From assembly GCA_902702965.1 (NCBI GenBank), contig CACRXP010000302.1, positions 1 to 64,000 on the forward strand: a stretch of 64,000 nt of DNA. The letters run 5' to 3'. Origin of the DNA: Spirometra erinaceieuropaei (Eukaryota > Platyhelminthes > Cestoda > Diphyllobothriidea > Diphyllobothriidae). Positions 10,960 through 24,640 of the stretch are shown here, in pieces; positions within the stretch are counted from its first letter, which is position 1; every line of letters starts with the position of its first letter. The notes below the pieces were generated by a model. The model was not told the DNA's origin. It was given only the letters and a program-made list of their open reading frames with translations, and did no database searches. The position numbers and the translations under genes are program-made.

Positions 10960-13900
10960 AATATTCTAGTCGTGGTCCAGACACCTTTTTTGCCGATCAT
11001 ATGAGGCTGCACGATGCAACTGCTAGAGATGGGCTGAAATTTTTCAACCTCAGCCAGCTAATCCAGTTGTACTTGCAATCTCCCAAGGGGAAGTCAGTAG
11101 TATATGAATGCCTTTTTCGCGATACAACTCATTTGTTTAAAAGTCAGTTACATGTGTTTCTTTATAAACATGGCATATAAAATATAATCATTCAGGACTT
11201 TTAGACTGGAAAGTAGCTTGAGATTTCTAGACGCCACGGGTTCGCGAGTGCTGCAGTAGGCGTAGGCCGCATGAATTCGCTTTTTAAATAGGAAATATCC
11301 ATATTTGGCCTATAAGTCTTGGTAAAATGTTTTGGATTTTCTTTTGCAAATATAAGGCAATATAAGGCCACATTTTAGGTAGCAGCGGGCTGTGCAGAAA
11401 TAAACGAGCAAGTGTATTTAATCACAAATGCTGACAATGATAGAGCCGAAAACAGTGGTTGGTGCCTGACCGTGATACACGTGAATGTACGCATATATAT
11501 ATGAATATGCGTATTTTCGATTCTGTTGCCCAATCACAGTAAAAATGCTAATATGATAGCTGTAAACTGGCGCGGACGCAATACATGTTGGCTATGCCAT
11601 CCGGTTGTTCGAAGTCCGGCAGCTCAAAACCTTTCGAGATTTAGTAATGTTCCCCAAGAGGAAATCATCGCAGCCACATCCATTTTTGGCAGTCTTCTCA
11701 GCAACCGCTGATGACCTAAAGGGCGTCACAATATATACATTAAACGGGATCATTTATGAAAAAAACGATAATCTTGGTGGATCTAGACTATCTAACTGCA
11801 TTCGCAAGGATAACGTATAACTAGAGTTTTCATCATTGTTCTACCTAGAATAATATGATTTGTTGCAGCAATAAGGCCAACCTACTTCGTCAGCGTACCG
11901 TAAAATTTGAAATTAACTGTTGTTGATACAGAGAAGCGACCGTCCGAATAACTGCCACATAAGCTTACTGACATACACTTAAAAATGAGCTGACTTCCGA
12001 TAATTCCTATCTATGCTCGAATCACGCAGAAACCGCCATGTTTTTAATGTTGACTCTGAGTATATATTTAATTATTGCAGGCCACAAGTTTTTCATTATT
12101 GAAGCAGTACGATTTTTTAATTTCTACAAAAAGCAAATATTTAAAATGGATTTTTTCGTTTTTCCATCTAACAAAAAGGCCGGCTATAAATTTACACTGA
12201 TTGCGGAAAGGAAAATGAACAACGCTCAAATCTGCCCAACCACTAGGCGATTGGCTGCAAAAATATTCAAACTTGCTTAGCGTGATCTCTTTACTCAGCT
12301 AGGGGCTTCCGAACTTTTATTTCTGCTTATGCATGCCAAATGTTCACACCGGAGGAATAAGAGTTTAGCACGCAGTCTGCTCTCGTGCCAATACGTTATC
12401 AAGCTGGATCTACGAGTAGAGTGTTTTCACAGGTTGAAAACGCATTTAGCCTATCAAAAAAGATAAGGTGATTCAAACGGCGATGACTTTCGACGCAAAA
12501 AATAATACGCATTATCATTGTGCAGATCCCTTGTAACCGAAAATGTAACGCGGTTTATGCACCTATTTACACGTTTGCGCGCATATAGGCATATAAGGAA
12601 CTTTCCCGTCAACAAAGGACTTTGATGAGGTGATTTGCAGAATTTTTTTCAAAAACGTCAAATGTCATTTAAATTTCAATCCATCAAACGTTTCCTGCAA
12701 TTAAGACTTCTGCATTTTGATGCAGGTCATACTTTTACTTTGAAATCACCTTGCGTTGAACCCCTGGCAATTTATGTGCAAAAAGTTAGAGGTCTTTTCT
12801 CGAACGGGGAGCAGGATAGAGTTTTATACTTTATTTGTATACAGATAGATCGCGGGATCTCATATGTACGTTTATTGAATGCAAGAGTTTTCTCAGTACT
12901 GCAGTCTCAACCAAGGATATTTATCATTCCACTGCGATCGTAGATTATAAATGACCGCAGAAACGAGTTTTTAATAGAAAAACCCATCGAACTCACCTGA
13001 ATACCGTTTCAGACACGAGAGGATATTGATTTTTGAACGCACTTCTCTTCGTCAACCTGCAAAACCCGCACTCGCTAAAATGGCTGCTCATCTGGTATTT
13101 ACAATGATTTCCGATGTCCTTAATTTGCAATACGCAATCAAAATATTATTGTACTTATTGAGTAAAATCTCACTTTCTGAAAGGGTTAATAAAGGTTTTT
13201 TATTATCCGATTCCTGTGGCCGAAAAATGTTATTTTAATGTCATTGCGCATGACGGTTCATTAATATTCTCTCTAGGTATACAAAGTAGTTCACATTTTT
13301 CGTCAATTCATATAAGCCCTCTAAAGTCTCCTCTAAAGGTCTATACTATGCATGATTCTTGAGCTAAAGATATACAGCTTGTGGTCTTTAAAGACATGTA
13401 AGGCTCACAGTTATTCGGGTAACGAAAAAATTTTTTTAAATCCCGAAGATTCTAATATCCGTGACAATTTTTGAATACGTGACTCCCTACTAATTGTGAA
13501 GAAGAAAGGATATACTGTGCATGTTTCGATAAGCGATTTCCTGGTTAACAAAAGTGGTGAAAACAGTAAACAATTTGGCACGATTTTAGTAACAATTATA
13601 GCGTGTGTTGATTATGCAGGCTTTGAAAAATATCCGCACTCGAAAACCCTCACCGCGGCAAGTCTGAAACATTTCAACACATTAGTCAATACTAGAATTT
13701 TTTCTTAGGTTATTCATCCTAAATGAAAGCGTATTCTGGAATTTCATGAAATCGGCCACTGAGTGCATATTTTTGCTCAACTTTTGTATGCGAAAAACAT
13801 CCGGCAGACACAGATTCGTCTCTTGGTAAAGTCCAACCAATCTAAATGATCAACACAAGCCCATGCCTTTACTCATGTCCGTTAGCTCATTGGGTTGTGC

Positions 13901-16596
13901 TTTCTACTTTAATTCCAGACAGTTGGTGATTCACTTGCGATTGTTTTCGTCCACATCATTTGCCTTAATCCAAAAACACTCTGCCGGATGTTATTATGCA
14001 ACATTTAATTACCTACTGTGTCCATGAGCTCTCTTTTCTTGCAAACATGCCTCAACACAAATGTTAAAATGGATGGCTATGGTTACTTTTAGAATACGCA
14101 AATATGCGGACACAAGTTGGAAAGAGCTTCAAAAGATCCAAATGTTCATTGTTTTTGCTAGGGCATAATATACAACTGACTAGGATGGGGCATAATTAAT
14201 TGTTTTTCATGTCCGAAAGTCATTTCGCTGTGATGTTATTATAATAGTAAGTATTTGGTTTGTTATTTACATCCCCACAATGCGTCTGCCCAATAAAACC
14301 TATGGGGTACTGTTCTGTGTCCAGTTTTTCGTTTAAGTTTAGAAAATTCTAGGTGTGGCTCGAGGGAGCCTACTTTCTGGACGCTGTAAATTTTAGATGC
14401 GCGTTGGGTACCGGGCGGATAATTGTATAACGATAAGGTGCATTCAAAATGGGGATGGCTAAATATCAATTCCCGGTGGATTCACTACCAGTTTGTTGTT
14501 TTTTCTTCGTCCATACAAATTTACAGAGTTATTGAGATTCAATAGGACAATATGCAGGAGCGTTGTAGCGTTTTTTTGTAAATTGCGTATCTTTGGTGTA
14601 TTTGTATTTCGGACGTTTTTACCATGGATTTTCAGAAAACGTGCTAGGAAGGTTCCCCGTTTGCTTCATTTTTAAAGTAGAAAATTTGAAATTTGACTAC
14701 ACCTCTATCTAAATAAACAACGGAACTTTGACTGTAAAGGATGGAAACATAAAACATATATCCGAACTACTATAAAGTTATCATTAATGTCTTTTGGCTT
14801 CGACCAGACCACACCATTTGTGCAGCCTAAACCATAAAAGCATATTTTAGCCCCTATACAGAAATCTGTAAGTTACTAGGTGTTGTAAGTAACTGTTACA
14901 TGTTCTGTATAGCTCAGCAGCGCTTGTTTCACAGCAAATGTTTTCAAAATCTGGATGAAAAATAAGACGAGAAAATTCAGAAAGCAGATATCATTATGGT
15001 TTTTTTCTACAAACAACTCATCATGGTGGCGATCAAAATTTTGAACTGGGATTTTCAATAATACTCGTATCCTGACACTAATTCTGTTAACTGCTTCAAA
15101 AGAAACATTTCGAAACGATGTACGTTATGTAGTTTTTTCTATGGCAACGACTTATTTATTTAAACAATGGAACCGTGTTTACGCTGTTTGCTAGTAAAAG
15201 GAAGGCACAGATTGCCGCTTGTTTACTTACTTCTCTTTGATAAATATACATAATCTTAATTTGCTCACTTGTCACGGGTGCTTTGTCTAATCAGTAAAAC
15301 GCTCTTAAAGAATGGTTGAGTCTGATCCAGGGAAAAAGCATATAAAAAACTTTAACAAGCCCGTACGAAACCTTTATGAAAGGAACATCTGTGCATGGTA
15401 AATTCAACCGAATTCATACGCAACAGTCGGCAAAATAAATAGCACCGTCTATGATCAGTTTCCCATATGCACTATAAGATTGACCTTTTCCGCCATAACA
15501 TCCGTGTGTAAACTTTTATAAATTATTTAACAAATAAAACTGAGATTTGATTTGCGACGTCTGATAAAACAGGATTTATCATACTATGACATCTAATTCA
15601 CATAGATTTTGAGGATTCCCTGGCGTCTAAACGAATATTTTATTTGCAGCTAAATTAACGAAAGCTTGCCAAACGGCTTAGTTTGCAAATACCAAACGAC
15701 ATTTTTATTTTCGTTTATCGTGCAGCATGCAGACCAGAAAAATAGAACGATTAATTTCCTTGCCATGTCTGTCTTTTTTCAATAACATATGCATTTTAAA
15801 TCCTGTTTTGTCCTCTGCCAATGATGTAAAGGGTAGTTTGCAGGGTAAGTCGTATGAGTTAAAATAGCCAGCATGTCCAAATTGTTTCAACGACGTTTTC
15901 GATCAAGTTTCGTTTTCGTTGCGACAAGGTTTATGCATAAATTTGCGCACACTTAGTATCGAGCTAGTTCAATTTCTAAGACTTCGCCTAAATAAGCGCA
16001 GATTTAGGACGGTTTGCCTTAAAATTCAAACTTGTCGGTGGATGCCGAAATGATGCCGAATACGCTACTAAATAAAAACGATTTTTATCCCGAAATTTCG
16101 GCCTACGCCTGATCGTTTGACAGTGCTAGATCATTATCATGCCTCGCCATTTGCGCATTATGTCCGGATTAAAACCATCTGCAACATTTTGTTTGGAAGC
16201 AGATATTATTTTTCTTTTTGACATGGGGCTTGATGTCCTAGAGTTATGGCAAATTTTCAACCCCTAATTAAGTTAAATGAGCCAACCTTATATGCTCAAA
16301 ATAGCGTTTTGTTTCCAAGTAGATTATGCGTAAACGTAACTGCCGCCAATAGCCAATGTCGTAATAATGTGTCAGATTTACAAAAAAAAAACGATATTCG
16401 CAATGGTCACGTAAATAGCACTAAATAAAATAATTAATTTAATGCACAAGAGTTTCATCTGGACCGATCGTTAATCAGCGACCGCCTTAAATAATGGAAC
16501 CCATTAAACTTTTCAGTACGACATGTAGTTTTTTATCCTTTTGGTGCTTTTAGAAGATTATATAATTCATAAAGTTTAACTTATTTTAATAAACAG
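10960..16596. other. AT-rich stretch upstream of the first recognised exon
   Basis: No ligand-binding-domain exon of the channel was recognised by eye. The only repeat seen is a decayed family A-like piece at about 13010-13765. Open frames such as 12635-12943 and 13496-13708 are unrecognised or lie within that decayed repeat. Confidence 0.45.
13010..13765. mobile_element. decayed family A-like element
   Basis: 'GATATTGATTTTTGAACGCA' and the following 'CCTGCAAAACCCGCACTCG' align with the family A left arm ('GATGTCGGCTTTTGAATGCA'). The other end carries 'AAATCGGCCACTGAGTGCA', which resembles a family A terminus. The copy is very diverged, and its arms no longer pair well. Confidence 0.4.
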
Positions 16597-16812
16597 GACT
16601 GCACTGTCCCGGGAACAACGAGCACAGGCACATACAGTTGTCTCCTCGGGAAGTTTCAACTGCGGCGACAAATCGGCTCGTACCTGGTGGGCACTTATAT
16701 CCCAGCCTTCCTGATCGTAATCGTTTCGTGGCTGACATTCTGGGTCAACACTGACGCCATACCTGCAAGAGTTACACTTGGCCTTCTAACGCTCATCTCC
16801 CTCCTCACAAAG
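16597..16812 (+). CDS. exon of glutamate-gated-chloride-channel-like Cys-loop receptor (loop C, M1, M2)
   Basis: This 72-codon exon is part of a pentameric ligand-gated anion channel subunit at the plasma membrane. Residues 2-15 carry two cysteines ('DC' and 'TYSC') matching the second disulphide of GluCl and glycine receptors. Residues 18-30 match the pre-M1 'F.L.RQ.GYYL'. M1 is residues 31-50. 'PAR' (residues 56-58), the anion-selectivity motif, opens M2 'VTLGLLTLISLLTK' (59-72). Acceptor 'AATAAACAG' precedes 16597, and the donor is AAG/GTTGGT at 16812/16813. The junction to the exon at 57309 is phase 0. GluCl is favoured over GABA or glycine types by the disulphide and M2. The ligand is not proven. 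Confidence 0.9.
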
Positions 16813-16899
16813 GTTGGTCATTGTACAAACGTTGCATACATTTTCTCGAGCTTTCCGGCCTACGACAGGGGTCTGTCTAGTGCTGTTCTTTCCGTTTTT

Positions 16900-19426
16900 A
16901 AGATTTTTGGGGTAGATCATTTGTAGTAGTGTATAGAATACTGCCTCTATGTCATTACTACCCGGGTACGGGGCCCAAAACTCTGAACACAAATGAACTG
17001 GCCAGGTGCGTCCGTAGCGTGTAGTATTGCAAAAATTCGTTTTGATCAGCTGGCCTTCTCTTGTTTTTAAACCTAGGTGTTAGGCAAATACAAAGAAGCA
17101 ACTGTCCATACTGTCTGAAACCCCAAAAAACCACGAACAATCTTTGCAGGTATTGCTTATCAAAACCCGATTTCTTCGGAAGGCCTCTTCAAGCTTATTT
17201 TGAAATGTCGCTGCATTATTGCTGCTACTATTTCTTAAATTTGCGGACCAGATGCTCCTAATCGCTACTAAAACCTAGTTTTAGGTATTTTGGAGCTTCT
17301 TATAAGTTAATAATCAGCTTAAAATATTGCTTTAAATGACGGACACTTGATTTTAAACTACTGCGTTAGTGTAGGTACTACGTCTTAATAAAAAGGCACA
17401 AACGGTCAAGGAAAAACTGTAGGTAGTTGCATGACCCGATTTCCCCGATGACCTTTTTGTGGATAGATTCAGGAAGCAGAGGAAATTTTTTCAACAAACT
17501 ATTCTCTAGCAAGCGCCTTGCATCATTAAGATGACTGTGTCATAACGACCGAAATCGCTTTACGTGCGTTTAGAAAATGCTTATCAGCATGTTCAACAAT
17601 TAAAATCGTCGTTTAATGGCGCGACCGTTCGCAGTTACTTACCTATGCCTATGTCTGGAGAACGTTTATTTTTCAAAATAGGCAATTATTCATCTTTGAA
17701 AAGAAACATTTTTTCCTATCTTTACGTTAAAGTGTTTTATAAGAAAACTACTGACTTTAAAATCAGAACTTCAGAGGAAGATGCATGTGTTTATACAGAT
17801 TTCCATGGACTGGATTGTGTGTTTAGATCACGCATTTAATAGAATCTTCTTTAGATTTTTAAACGTTGTATGTAAGGCACGCACGGAGAGGGAGGCGCAA
17901 TCTAAAAAGTTAAAGCAAACACATTGCTCAAGTATAAGGTAGCAGTAATTTCCGTGTATAATTGAACTTTTTCTCCCTATAAAGGACAGTTTATTCACAA
18001 TACTATAAGATAACACAAAAGGGCAAAGCGTCCGAGGTGTTTTGAACTGGCCATCTGTATTTTGGTTATCAAGGGTCTAGAGTAACATCAACGTTTTCTT
18101 AAAAATGACTCAACTTATTATCCTCAGATTAGAAGAACTTGGCTTGGGTAATTTTGTAATAAATAACGTTCCTATGCAAGCCGCAACGGAAGCATACATT
18201 GGACTTTAGAAAACTCGGCACTAAAGTGTTTCTTAAGCGACAGGACCTAGTCTTACTCTTGGTAAGTGCAAACTCTCTTGCTCACAAATTTAACATCCAA
18301 CCTTAAAATTACATGGTAGAAATCTGTAATTTGTCTGGCGATATAACGGTGGTGTCTGTACAAGCTTTTTTATTCTACAGTCTTTAACCACAGGTCTTAC
18401 GTTTTTCGTAACACCTGCTAATGACATATTGCCGCACTTATTAAATGCCAGCTATACATTTGTTGTAGTAACATAAGGAAATAGTTCTTTTGCTCTTATA
18501 TTTTGTTTTTTCCGGATGCTTTTACTGTTTAAATAAAGCCCCACGCGTTTTCAGCTCAGTACCTAGAAGCTCAGTGTAGATTTAACGCCCTGCCCAGTTG
18601 ACGTGCTCTATCTGGTGTGGCAAGGTCATTTACTTCCATTTAGCATACGCCCAGTGACGTTGCTTCATGCGACAGCAACCGCGTGAATGATTTATTTTAA
18701 TCAGAGAAGACATGCGCACTAAACTGATTTCCGGCCCTTACTCGTCAGGACGCTTGTAATGTTGAAACTGTGCGCTGATTTGTTAGCAGATGGCAAAGCG
18801 TTCGATGCAGCTGCGTTTAAACGAACGGATTTATGCACTACGGAGTCAGCATTCCTTACTGTGTACACACTTTGCAATATGCCGAAACACTTCATATTTT
18901 CAGCCGATTGTGACTGTTTTAGGCGACCCTATTTCGCACACGGAAATTCTATTTTATAATCGAACATCAGAGTGTGGTTTACACTCACAAAAAGGTAAAC
19001 TGCAATTAACGCCGTCTCCTTATGCGAAATGCTGTTTTTATTTTTCAAAGACCATACTTTCCTACGAATTATTCATTAGTCAATACACTGAACTAGATGC
19101 CGCGAACATAAGTGTCAGAGAAAAATACAGGAGCGATGCCAAATGTTAACTCACAGACATATCCGATTGGCCGGCATGAAACTAAAATATCGATTTGTAG
19201 GCACGTTCGCATTTTTGGTTGTTATTTCCCATTTGATAAACGTCTGATGACGACTTGTGGAACCTGTGTCAAACATTTAGGGAATAAAGTTCGCCATATT
19301 TCCCTAAGGGACAGGGAAAATGTCCGGTTCTATTTCATATTCCTAGTGAAACCACAAACCCAGGTTGCATGATCGACATTCGACGCCAGGCCAGTTAATT
19401 ATGCAGCAGCGCCGTAAAAACGAGAA
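16900..19426. other. intronic stretch without recognised features
   Basis: Overlapping open frames at 18759-18959, 18790-19149 and 19112-19372 in different frames match no family. No repeat was recognised. Confidence 0.45.
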
Positions 19427-20410
19427 CAGTAGGTGGGCTAACTGATGAAATGTCAATCAAAAGTTCCGAAATGAGTTTTCATTCCTTAAGGACGAATTAA
19501 GTAGGGTTGTAAAACTAGTCAACCTGCAACAGAAATCTATAATATTTCGGTGATCTCAGGATGCCGGCTTTCGAACATCCTCTCTTCCGGCTGCACGCAA
19601 AAACAACACTTCGTAAAAAACGACTGCTTAAGTAGCACCAATTTCTCTCATTGAATTTCGATGCTCTTAAGAAATTTAATTGTAATTCATGGAAGAAATG
19701 CAAAAACGTATTTCTTCTTTAACTCATCTTGTAAAACGTTACGTCTTTTTCAATGTTATACTCGAAGGAAGGATATAAATCGATTCTAAAAAAGCTTCCA
19801 GTTCCCGACTTATTTTGAAATCGCTCTACAGTTACACATGGATTTAGGGTCTCTTCACCACAAGCCATATATTTTCAGCTTACGGAAAAGCACACTTTTC
19901 TCTACGGTAATAAAGGGGGACCATATAGGATTCATAAAATGTAGCAGTAAATTTGATCCATATTGTCTGCTTTACAAGCCACATTGGTAAATAATGTTTT
20001 ATGAACGGCCATTTCACGGTATTTAAAGGCCCTCAATATGGAACTTTTTAAAACCTAAATGTGTCCCTTTTTCGAGTATAAAATTAGAAAAAGACGTAAG
20101 TTATTATCAAAGGGAGGAACAAAAAAACATGTTTATGCATGTTTTCCATGAAAGATGATTATCTTCCTTAAGGGCATCAAATAATCAACGAGAAAAATGC
20201 ATGCTACATAAGTAGTCGTTTTTTTCAGTGTCGGTTTTGCATGCGGCCGGAACGAATTTCATTCACAAACCGAAATTCTGTGGTAACCGAGATATTATAG
20301 AATTATGTTGCAGGCTGACTAGTATTACATCCCTACTTAACTAATCTTTTCAAAACAAATACGCATTTTAGAATTACGGTTGACATTTTATGAGTAAGGC
20401 TATTTACTTT
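19427..20410. mobile_element. family B long-armed inverted-repeat element, copy 1
   Basis: The left end is 'CAGTAGGTGGGCTAACTGAT', and the right end is a decayed mirror, with 'GTTGACATTTTATGAGTAAG' at 20379-20398. Arms of roughly 370 bp share 'GAATTAAGTAGGGTTGTAAA' and 'AGGATGCCGGCTTTCGAA' with other family B copies. Family B is related to family A in arm and centre but has different termini. No coding sequence is seen. Flanking TA is lost on the left. Confidence 0.75.
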
Positions 20411-21689
20411 AGGCTTACATTACGCCGACCGACCTTAAAAGGACACTAAATAACAGCTAGCAGTTAATGCTTTAAAAGTGGTTTCCCGATATAGACAATA
20501 AACAGTTCTTTTCTACTTACTTTCAAGCACCTGACATTTTTAAGCCAACCTTACATCCGGTGCTCATGTTTGTGTTTATATAAACTGGCGTCCATTACTG
20601 TAAAGACGCTTAGCGTCGTCATTCTGGCAATCTCGGCCCGCAAGCAATTCCATTTTAAACTTTGGAAGAAAAATATCGATTTTTCTTGAAGCATAAGTTA
20701 CGATTAATATAACTGTTAGGAAACGGATATGCAACGCATTGCTTTTTAATGCACGAGTATAAAGCATACTTGATGTTTATGAGTGCCTGATCCATACAAA
20801 AGATTCCGCTTACTTTTCCCCTATTCTAAACTGAGCTACAGTTGCTGCTGTATTCTGGGTGATTTTTTAACGTCCGTCCAACTTTTGACCATATTTCTAC
20901 TTGTCACGTGAGGAAAGGGCGTGTAACTGTTACCTACGCATCTAACTGCTAAGACGAGAATTTTCTGGTCAGGCAAATATACTTCTTGTCCCAGTGATCG
21001 CATCTTCATTTTCTGGTTTATCGGTTTCGATAGGGTAGTACAATATTAGGAGCAAGTTTCAGAAGACGCGCCAGGAATCTCACTCGTCCCATTGTGCCTT
21101 AAGGGTTCTCTCTCCAGCCCAACCAGCAGCCGCACAGAGGAGAGTGATTTCCATAGCGCGATCGGTGAGGGCCATCCTACCATTCACCAAGTAGGCGGTC
21201 TTTGATCATTTTCACCTCGTTCGTATTCCTGGCAAAATGTCATCTGAAAGTCTGTTTGAAAAAAATCGAATATCGTATAAAACAGCTTGCAAGCAGCATT
21301 GCAAAACAGCAGAAGCAGTAGCGTAGGCGCTTTTGTCCGAGATTTCACGATAAGGAGTTCAAAGAGTACACTTTGACGAAGCGTGAGACGCTCGCCTGCA
21401 AATATTTATCGAAAGCTTCGGCGAATACCACCGATGATGTAGTACCAAGTAGGAACAACGTTCAGCGAATAGGCTTGGCAGCAGGCAACTTCATTAAAGC
21501 ATGTAAATAACAAATGTCACATTTTTTATGACAGGAAATTTTCTTCGGATTGTTAAAAAATTTGTAACATGGTCCATGTAAAGATCCAAAAAATAAAGTT
21601 CAACTGACAACATGATTGCCTAAGCGACGTTTAATTAAGGCACAAAGTTCGAATTTATGGTTATGCAGGAAAGAATAATAACCAGAAGA
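20411..21689. other. intronic stretch without recognised features
   Basis: Nothing was recognised. A 39-codon minus-strand frame around 21115-21180 looks protein-like but is short, and I could not match it. Confidence 0.4.
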
Positions 21690-22338
21690 GCATAATTCGG
21701 TTTTAAAAAGTTTATAATTGTGAGATTTTTATGATACCGTTAAATGGCCGTTCATAAAACGTCATGTATCTGCATTTACGAATGTGGCTTGTAAAGGTAA
21801 CAATATTGCTCAAATCCACTGCTTAATTTTACGAACCTCATATGGTCTCCTCTTAACACCGTCGAGAAATGTATGGTTTTCCGTACACGGAAAATATACA
21901 GCTTGTAGTTTTAAGACTCTGAATGCAAGTGTAGCAGCAGGTCGGGTTCAAAATTATTCGGGAATTAAAAAGTTTTTTAAAACTGAATTATACTCTTCTT
22001 TTGAGTATGAAATTGAAAGAAGACGTGATTTTCTACCGAATAAGTAAAAGAATGAATATTTTTATGCATGTTTTCCATGAAATATAATTGCATTTTTAAG
22101 GACATTAAAAATCAATGAGAAAATTACATGCTACTTAAGTAGTCATTTTTTGCAGAGTATAGATCTTGCATGCAGCTGAAAACAAGTTCTTTCGAATGCC
22201 GACACCCTGAGGTAACTGAATCATTATAGACTTATGCTGCATTATGATTAGTTTTACAACACTACTTAATTTATCTTTTCGAAACGAGAACGCATTTCGA
22301 AATTTTGGTTAACATTTCATGAGTTCTCACATCTACTG
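21690..22338. mobile_element. family B element, copy 2, left-truncated
   Basis: It starts at the inner edge of the left arm ('CATAATTCGGTTTTAAAAAG') and keeps the centre and the whole right arm. It ends 'CATCTACTG' with TA at 22339-22340. The outer left arm is missing or unrecognisable. Confidence 0.7.
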
Positions 22339-23647
22339 TATGTCTTAATTTCGAATGCTGACTCCACAAGTAAGTGGCCTCGTCGGAGGACAGCCATTAC
22401 CTGACTGTGCAGATGACTTGATATTATGTCGGACACTTTTCAAATTAACCGTTTTGTGCATTACAGTGTTCACTTCTTACCCTCTCTTGCAAAACCCAAT
22501 CGATCTACGTAAAATTACCGAAGGTATCACCGAAAAAAGATATTCTTTCAGCTTTGGGACGCATGAATAGGTTTTTGTCCGCGCACGTTCAGCGAACCTG
22601 GGGTGATTATTGGCTGGCAAGTCAGAAGAATTGGGCCTACTAACTTCTGCTTCCATACTGGGCCTTCCCTGCTCAAAACTGTTTCCGGGAAAGACCTCGT
22701 CGTTATAGATCAGTGCCTCTTTTATGAGTATCTTATGACCTATATGCATGAAGCAAGGATAGCAGAGAAGAACAAATCACCTAGCACACCCTTTCTGGAT
22801 CGAAATTTGAAGAGACACCCGTTTTGCTTGCTTCTCATCGCCCTCAACTCCTACCTGAGTAGACGAAATGGGCGGTGTTCTGTTGAATTAAATGTGAAAC
22901 ATAGCAAAGCATAATAAATACGCCTCGACCGGCAGACAGAAGAAAGTATCCGATGCGCTGAATACGCAGATCTTCGGTGCGCAAAATAAATTCCTTCAGG
23001 CAATGCAAATTTCATGGCTTAAGTCGACCGACGGAAACTCCGCGGGCAGACTAGATCACGTGAGTTGTCCTAGGACTTTCGCAATGTCACCCACCCCTCA
23101 CTCCCCTTGTCTGGCCACAGTGGTGTTTCACCCTCACCTGGTCATAAAACCACAAGACACGTAGTCCACGCGACTTGAGAACCGACTCAGTTGTAAAGTC
23201 GGTTTATTATTTTGCTGAATTCTTGAGTGACCACATACTGCGTACACCAGACTATTGCGTGAGGCTGTCAGGGCGAAATATATTCTGAGTTTCTAATTCG
23301 ATGTGGAGATATCAGTGGATGCGTTTAAGGTCCACCACTGTCCTTCCTACGACGTTGAGTTTAACGCTGCGGTTGCTTCTGAATTTCAAAGCCAGACATG
23401 AGCGACGATGTCCGTTTTTTAGTAAATTAATTTGATTGTAAAACTGAACATATATTTATTTCCTGAATAAAAGTGCACCAGTTTGTCATTAGGCCACACT
23501 AGAACATCTTTAGAAAACTGATCGCATCTTTTGATATTTATCCTAGGCGTCAAAAGCACAAAGTTGCATCAAATGCCAAACTTAAGATCATCATAGGGGA
23601 CGCAAATATGCCTCCCTGTCCGGTCACTCGTTTACCAAGTGCACTTA
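22339..23647. other. intronic stretch without recognised features
   Basis: A 103-codon + frame (22603-22914) overlaps a 90-codon minus frame and neither is recognised. A GC-richer patch lies at about 23020-23170 and is of unknown origin. Confidence 0.4.
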
Positions 23648-24638
23648 CAGTAGGTGAGCTAATTCATGAAATGTCAACTGAAATTGCGAAATGCGCTATC
23701 GTTTCGAAAAAATTAATCAAGTAGGGTTGTAAAACTAGTCAGCCTGTAACATAATTCTAGAGTAATTCAGTTACTTCAGTTTGCCAGCTTTCTCAAGAAC
23801 CTCCTCTTGGCTGTATGGGCAAGCTACACTCTGTAAACAATGAATAGTTAAGTAGCATGCATTTTTCTCTTTGACTTTCGATGCCCATAAAAGTCCAATT
23901 TTATTTCAGGGACAAAATGCACAGAAATGTTCATCCTTTCGCTCCTTCGATAGAAAATCACGTTTTCTTTTTGTTTTATACTCGACAAAGGGACATAATT
24001 TGGTTTTAAAAAGTTTCAAATTGTGAGACATTTTAATACCGTAAAATGGCCGTTCATAAAACTCTATGACTTTGCATTTACCAATGTGGCTTGTAAAATT
24101 AACAATATGATTCAAATCCGCTGCTAAATTTTATGAACCCCATTTGGTCTCCTCGTAATACCGTGGAGAAGTGTGTGGTTTTCTGTACGCGGAAAATACA
24201 TGGCTTGTAGTTTGAAAACCCTGAGGCCAAGCGTAACGGTCGAGCGGGTTCAAAATTATTCCGGAATAGGAAATATTTTTGAAAACCGAATTCTACACTT
24301 CAGTTGAGTATAAAATTGAAAGAAGGCGTAGGTTTCTACTGACTAAGTGGGGAATGATTATGTTTATGCATGTATTCCATGAAATATTTTTGGACTTTTA
24401 TGGGCATCGAAAAGCAAAGAGAAAAATGCATGCTACTAAAGTGGTCATTTTAAAGGTTATAGTTTTCACATGTAACCGAAGGGAAGTTTTTTCGAAAGCC
24501 GGTATCCGGAGGTTACTGAATTATTACAGAATTATATTGCACGCTGATTAGTTTTACAACCGTATTTAATAAATCCTTTCGAAACAAAATCGCATTTCGG
24601 AATTTCAGTTGGCATTTCATGAGTTAGCTGACCTACTG
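23648..24638. mobile_element. family B element, copy 3, full length
   Basis: The ends 'CAGTAGGTGAGCTAATTCAT' and 'AGTTAGCTGACCTACTG' are inverted repeats with TA on both sides (23646-23647 and 24639-24640). Its length of 991 bp matches family A, and two long inverted arms surround a centre of about 250 bp. The short open frames inside are arm or centre translations and not genes. Confidence 0.85.
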
Positions 24639-24640
24639 TA

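Noticed and set aside
11706..11730. CTGATGA as a possible hammerhead core (also near 4450, 19246, 52966, 54232 and 58986)
   Set aside because: No GAAA after a pairing stem at any of these sites.
14620..14655. A Cys-loop-like 'DVFTMDFQKTC' on the + strand, reminiscent of the receptor 'FPMD.Q.C' motif
   Set aside because: Stop codon directly after the Cys, spacing one residue short, and no receptor-like sequence on either side. Probably chance.
18790..19149. 119-codon + frame overlapping two others
   Set aside because: Three overlapping frames, none recognised and none with supporting context.
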